Below, piece by piece: positions 61,970 to 64,000 of a stretch of DNA of 64,000 nt. The stretch is from positions 1 to 64,000 of the forward strand of contig NZ_CP133720.1 in the NCBI RefSeq assembly GCF_031326225.1, written 5' to 3'. How positions within the stretch are numbered: position 1 is the stretch's first letter; every line of letters starts with the position of its first letter. The position numbers and the translations under genes are program-made. Below the pieces are notes generated by a model. It had not been told where the DNA came from. It ran no database searches and worked only from the letters and a program-made list of their open reading frames with translations. This stretch comes from Undibacterium cyanobacteriorum (GTDB lineage: Bacteria; Pseudomonadota; Gammaproteobacteria; Burkholderiales; Burkholderiaceae_D).

Positions 61970-62063
61970 GTTCCAATCATTGTATTTTACAGAAGAATTG
62001 ATCTCCCCCCACAATGCGCCCCAATCAAGAAAACCGATAAGTACACAACAAAGAGGTGGGGAA

Positions 62064-63794
62064 ATGTTGGATCAAATCATCGTACCGAGCATCAAAATAG
62101 GTGTCTGGCTTGCGCCCTTAGTGATGTTGATCGTGGCGATTGTTTTGGTGTTCGTCTTAGCCAAGTATGGCAGGTCACTATCGTCGCCAAATAGCGCAGT
62201 GATCACGGCTTGGTGGCGACGCCTAGCGATCAGTTCGCACCTCGTACTGTGTGGATTGCTGGTTTTGCTGGCCCTGCATGTCGTGAGTGCGATGTATGCG
62301 GTGAATGCAGGCTGGGCTCATTGGTTGACGCAAAATTTCAATGCAAATGCCGCTGCAAATTCGCTATTTAACGATTGGATAGCGGTGACGCCCTTCGGCT
62401 TGGTTTTGGCTGTGCTGGTGCAGTTCCTCGGAAGTGTGATCATTGCTTTCTCATCCCGTTATTTAGCAGGCGAGCCGCATCAATTACGTTACATGGCGGC
62501 CATGGCAACGGTGCTGGCGGCCGTGCAATTGCTGCTGATGGCAAATCATTGGGTGATTCTGATTGTGGTCTGGAGTGCGGTGGGCTTTGCATTGCAGCAC
62601 CTCTTGTGCTTTTACGAAGAACGCCCTTTCGCGCAACTGGCGGCGCATAAAAAACGTATCGCTGATGTGTTGGCGGACGTGCTTTTAATTCTCGCTGCTG
62701 TCCTCGCTTGGCGCGAAGTCGGTAGTGGTTCTTTGCATGTCTTGTTTGAGGCGATCGCCCGCGATGGAATGAACACGGCCTTGCAAGTCAGTGCGGTGTT
62801 GCTAGTGTTAGCCGTAGTCTTACGTACTGCTTCCCTACCTTTCCACGGCTGGTTGATTCAAGTGATGGAAGCGCCGACACCGGTGTCGGCTCTACTGCAT
62901 GCTGGTGTGGTCAATCTTGGTGGCTTTGTGTTGATTCGCTTTGCGAGCTTGCTCGATCAAGCGCTGTGGGCTCGTTCGATCTTGCTTGCCTTTGGCTTAA
63001 GTACAGCGATCCTGGCGGGCATGGTCATGTTGACGCGGGTCAGTATCAAACTACGTCTGGCTTGGTCGACCGTGGCGCAAATGGGTTTTATGTTGGTCGA
63101 ATGCGCAGCGGGTTTATACAGCATCGCCGCCTTGCACATCTTGGGACACTCGCTCTATAAGGCGCATGCTTTCTTGTTGTCCTCGAATGTGGTCTACGAA
63201 ACGCGCTTGGCGCAAATGCGTGGGACAGTACGCAACACGACTTGGAGTTTGATGCTCGCACCCTGCCTCAGTCTGACCCTGGTGTTCATGGTCCAGTTCG
63301 GCGCTGAATATCTTGGCGCACCAGGTTGGGCTTGGTGGTGGAATGCGATTCTCGGTTTCGCCTTGGCGCCCTTGTTGTGGACGGCGAGTGGCAACACGCT
63401 CATGCGTTTGCTGCACGGCGCTGGCATGGTACTCAGTGTTGCGATCTTGGCAGTCCTGCTGCACTACTTACCGCTGGGCCTGCTTGATGCTCCTTCGGAC
63501 GTGCTTGGTGCGATCGCCTTCCTTGGTATGGCACTGCTCTACTTGATTTTGGCGCTGATCGAAGCGCAAGCCCCACTCCTCGAAACATGGCGTCGCTGGA
63601 GTTACGCCGGTTTCTATATCGACGAATGGTACACCCGCTTGAGTCTGCGGATTTGGCCGACCACTTGGGTTCAAGCGCAAACCTGCCCGTTCCACGATCT
63701 GAAAGAAGATCAACGCAAGAATGAACAAGCGCAGAAAACGAGTTTGCGAGCGCAGAGCGCACAGATCACATCTCTTGCAGCAAATAAATCCTGA
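62064..63794 (+). CDS. dabB: DabB-like proton-translocating membrane subunit of a DAB carbon transporter
   Basis: I start at ATG 62064 (MLDQIIVPSIK), preceded by AGAGGTGGGGAA, giving 576 residues. The protein has about 14 membrane helices and the Proton_antipo_M core of complex I subunit L (NuoL). This includes 'LPFHGWLIQVMEAPTPVSALLHAGVVN' with its conserved Lys/Glu/His-type proton path, and the discontinuous helix region 'HILGHSLYKAHAFL'. In DAB systems this subunit couples the proton gradient to the carbonic-anhydrase-like DabA. The downstream gene is dabA, which separates this gene from nuoL and mrpA homologues. Operon spacing is 14 bases. Confidence 0.88.
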   Translation: MLDQIIVPSIKIGVWLAPLVMLIVAIVLVFVLAKYGRSLSSPNSAVITAWWRRLAISSHLVLCGLLVLLALHVVSAMYAVNAGWAHWLTQNFNANAAANSLFNDWIAVTPFGLVLAVLVQFLGSVIIAFSSRYLAGEPHQLRYMAAMATVLAAVQLLLMANHWVILIVVWSAVGFALQHLLCFYEERPFAQLAAHKKRIADVLADVLLILAAVLAWREVGSGSLHVLFEAIARDGMNTALQVSAVLLVLAVVLRTASLPFHGWLIQVMEAPTPVSALLHAGVVNLGGFVLIRFASLLDQALWARSILLAFGLSTAILAGMVMLTRVSIKLRLAWSTVAQMGFMLVECAAGLYSIAALHILGHSLYKAHAFLLSSNVVYETRLAQMRGTVRNTTWSLMLAPCLSLTLVFMVQFGAEYLGAPGWAWWWNAILGFALAPLLWTASGNTLMRLLHGAGMVLSVAILAVLLHYLPLGLLDAPSDVLGAIAFLGMALLYLILALIEAQAPLLETWRRWSYAGFYIDEWYTRLSLRIWPTTWVQAQTCPFHDLKEDQRKNEQAQKTSLRAQSAQITSLAANKS

Positions 63795-63808
63795 CCAAGG
63801 AAAAAATC

Positions 63809-64000
63809 ATGATCACATTGGATCACACAGCAGCACAAGAAACATCGACGTCGACAATAGAACCGACGGTCGTCAATGCAGAAAAATGGAGTGAGTTTCG
63901 TCGCGCTGTCAGCCTCGCTTGTGAAGCAGCTTGTCAAACTATCGCACCCGCTTGGCCGCTCGATCAAGCCATTGCTGTAAATCCACACTGGCAGCGGGTC
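63809..64000 (+). CDS. dabA: DabA (DUF2309) N-terminal part, cut by the window edge
   Basis: ATG 63809 has AAGGA eight bases upstream. The 64 visible residues end with 'IAPAWPLDQAIAVNPHWQRV', the start of the conserved DUF2309 region in which DabA proteins read 'PLxxFIAVNP'. DabA is a large cytoplasmic zinc protein resembling a beta-carbonic anhydrase. With DabB it captures CO2 as bicarbonate in an energy-driven way. The zinc ligands lie beyond the window, so catalytic competence cannot be judged here. Confidence 0.85.
   Translation, partial: MITLDHTAAQETSTSTIEPTVVNAEKWSEFRRAVSLACEAACQTIAPAWPLDQAIAVNPHWQRV

Noticed and set aside
61962..62063. Earlier ATG start for dabB
   Set aside because: It would add 34 polar residues before the first membrane helix, has no ribosome-binding site, and overlaps the likely LysR operator. 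ATG 62064 has a strong site.
1..64000. tRNA, rRNA, prophage or integrated element
   Set aside because: I looked for tRNA-like ends, rRNA segments, integrases, transposases and phage structural genes and found none. Gene order and composition look chromosomal.

Overview
The window reads as a chromosomal segment of a Burkholderiales bacterium of the Oxalobacteraceae, most like Undibacterium or a close relative. This is inferred from protein resemblance: the phasin/thiolase pair, the ubiK-torF-glnK-amtB block, the rsmB-DUF4390-ntrY-ntrX block, the DUF1840, DUF3567 and DUF3052 proteins, and moderate GC. I see no tRNA, rRNA, CRISPR, transposase, integrase or phage module. Most of the window looks like ordinary core and lineage-specific chromosome.

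Layout. 1-0.8 kb: two unknown minus-strand genes, the first cut by the window edge. 0.8-8.3 kb: a co-directional plus-strand run of a lipoprotein, DUF1840, an alpha/beta hydrolase, rsmB, DUF4390, ntrY, an ntrX lacking the AAA+ domain, and a CobW-like protein without a P-loop. 8.3-10.5 kb: DUF3567 behind a sigma28-like promoter, a gap holding a possible anti-Shine-Dalgarno small RNA, and an M20 amidohydrolase. 10.6-14.4 kb (minus): a chemoreceptor, comM and ubiK. 14.4-17.6 kb: a nitrogen-responsive torF-glnK-amtB operon with recognisable NtrC and sigma54 sites. 17.6-20.5 kb (minus): a large soluble TPR-GAF-GAF histidine kinase. 20.7-22.7 kb: alkylation repair (an Ada-type sensor fused to AlkA, then Ogt). 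22.7-24.9 kb: polyhydroxybutyrate genes (phasin, thiolase) with repeated TGC-N3-GCA operators. 25-30.6 kb: an HD-GYP response regulator, an exported RHG phosphatase and a hybrid kinase, behind a promoter overlapped by a palindrome. 30.8-37.7 kb (minus): a secreted M4 protease, then a tight four-gene unit of GAF-HD-GYP, CHASE2 adenylate cyclase, SH3 protein and M48 protease. 38-46 kb: an S9 peptidase, a lone receiver, a LytS/LytTR pair, an unknown exported protein and a POT peptide transporter. 46-52.5 kb (minus): a YdgA-like protein, PAS-GGDEF-EAL, DUF3391-HD-GYP and an orphan solute-binding protein. 52.7-58.4 kb: a metallophosphoesterase, a Ser/Thr kinase fused to a universal stress protein domain, and a propeller diguanylate cyclase. 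58.5-61 kb: M28 peptidase, Cdd1-like HhH protein and DUF3052. 61-64 kb: a LysR regulator divergent from dabB-dabA, a DAB-type inorganic carbon uptake operon cut by the right edge.

Functional themes. Second-messenger signalling is dense: three HD-GYP proteins, one GGDEF-EAL, one GGDEF and one class III adenylate cyclase in about 33 kb. A peptide-use theme runs alongside it: M4, S9, M28 and M20 hydrolases plus a POT importer. Nitrogen (NtrY/NtrX, GlnK/AmtB) and carbon storage (PHB) control form a third theme.

The items I find most worth a second look are the phosphoesterase / kinase-USP / diguanylate cyclase operon, the exported RHG phosphatase placed between an HD-GYP regulator and an Hpt-bearing hybrid kinase, the four-gene HD-GYP/cyclase/SH3/M48 unit, the candidate small RNA near 8.9 kb, and two 11-12 bp tandem repeats placed directly after operon ends.
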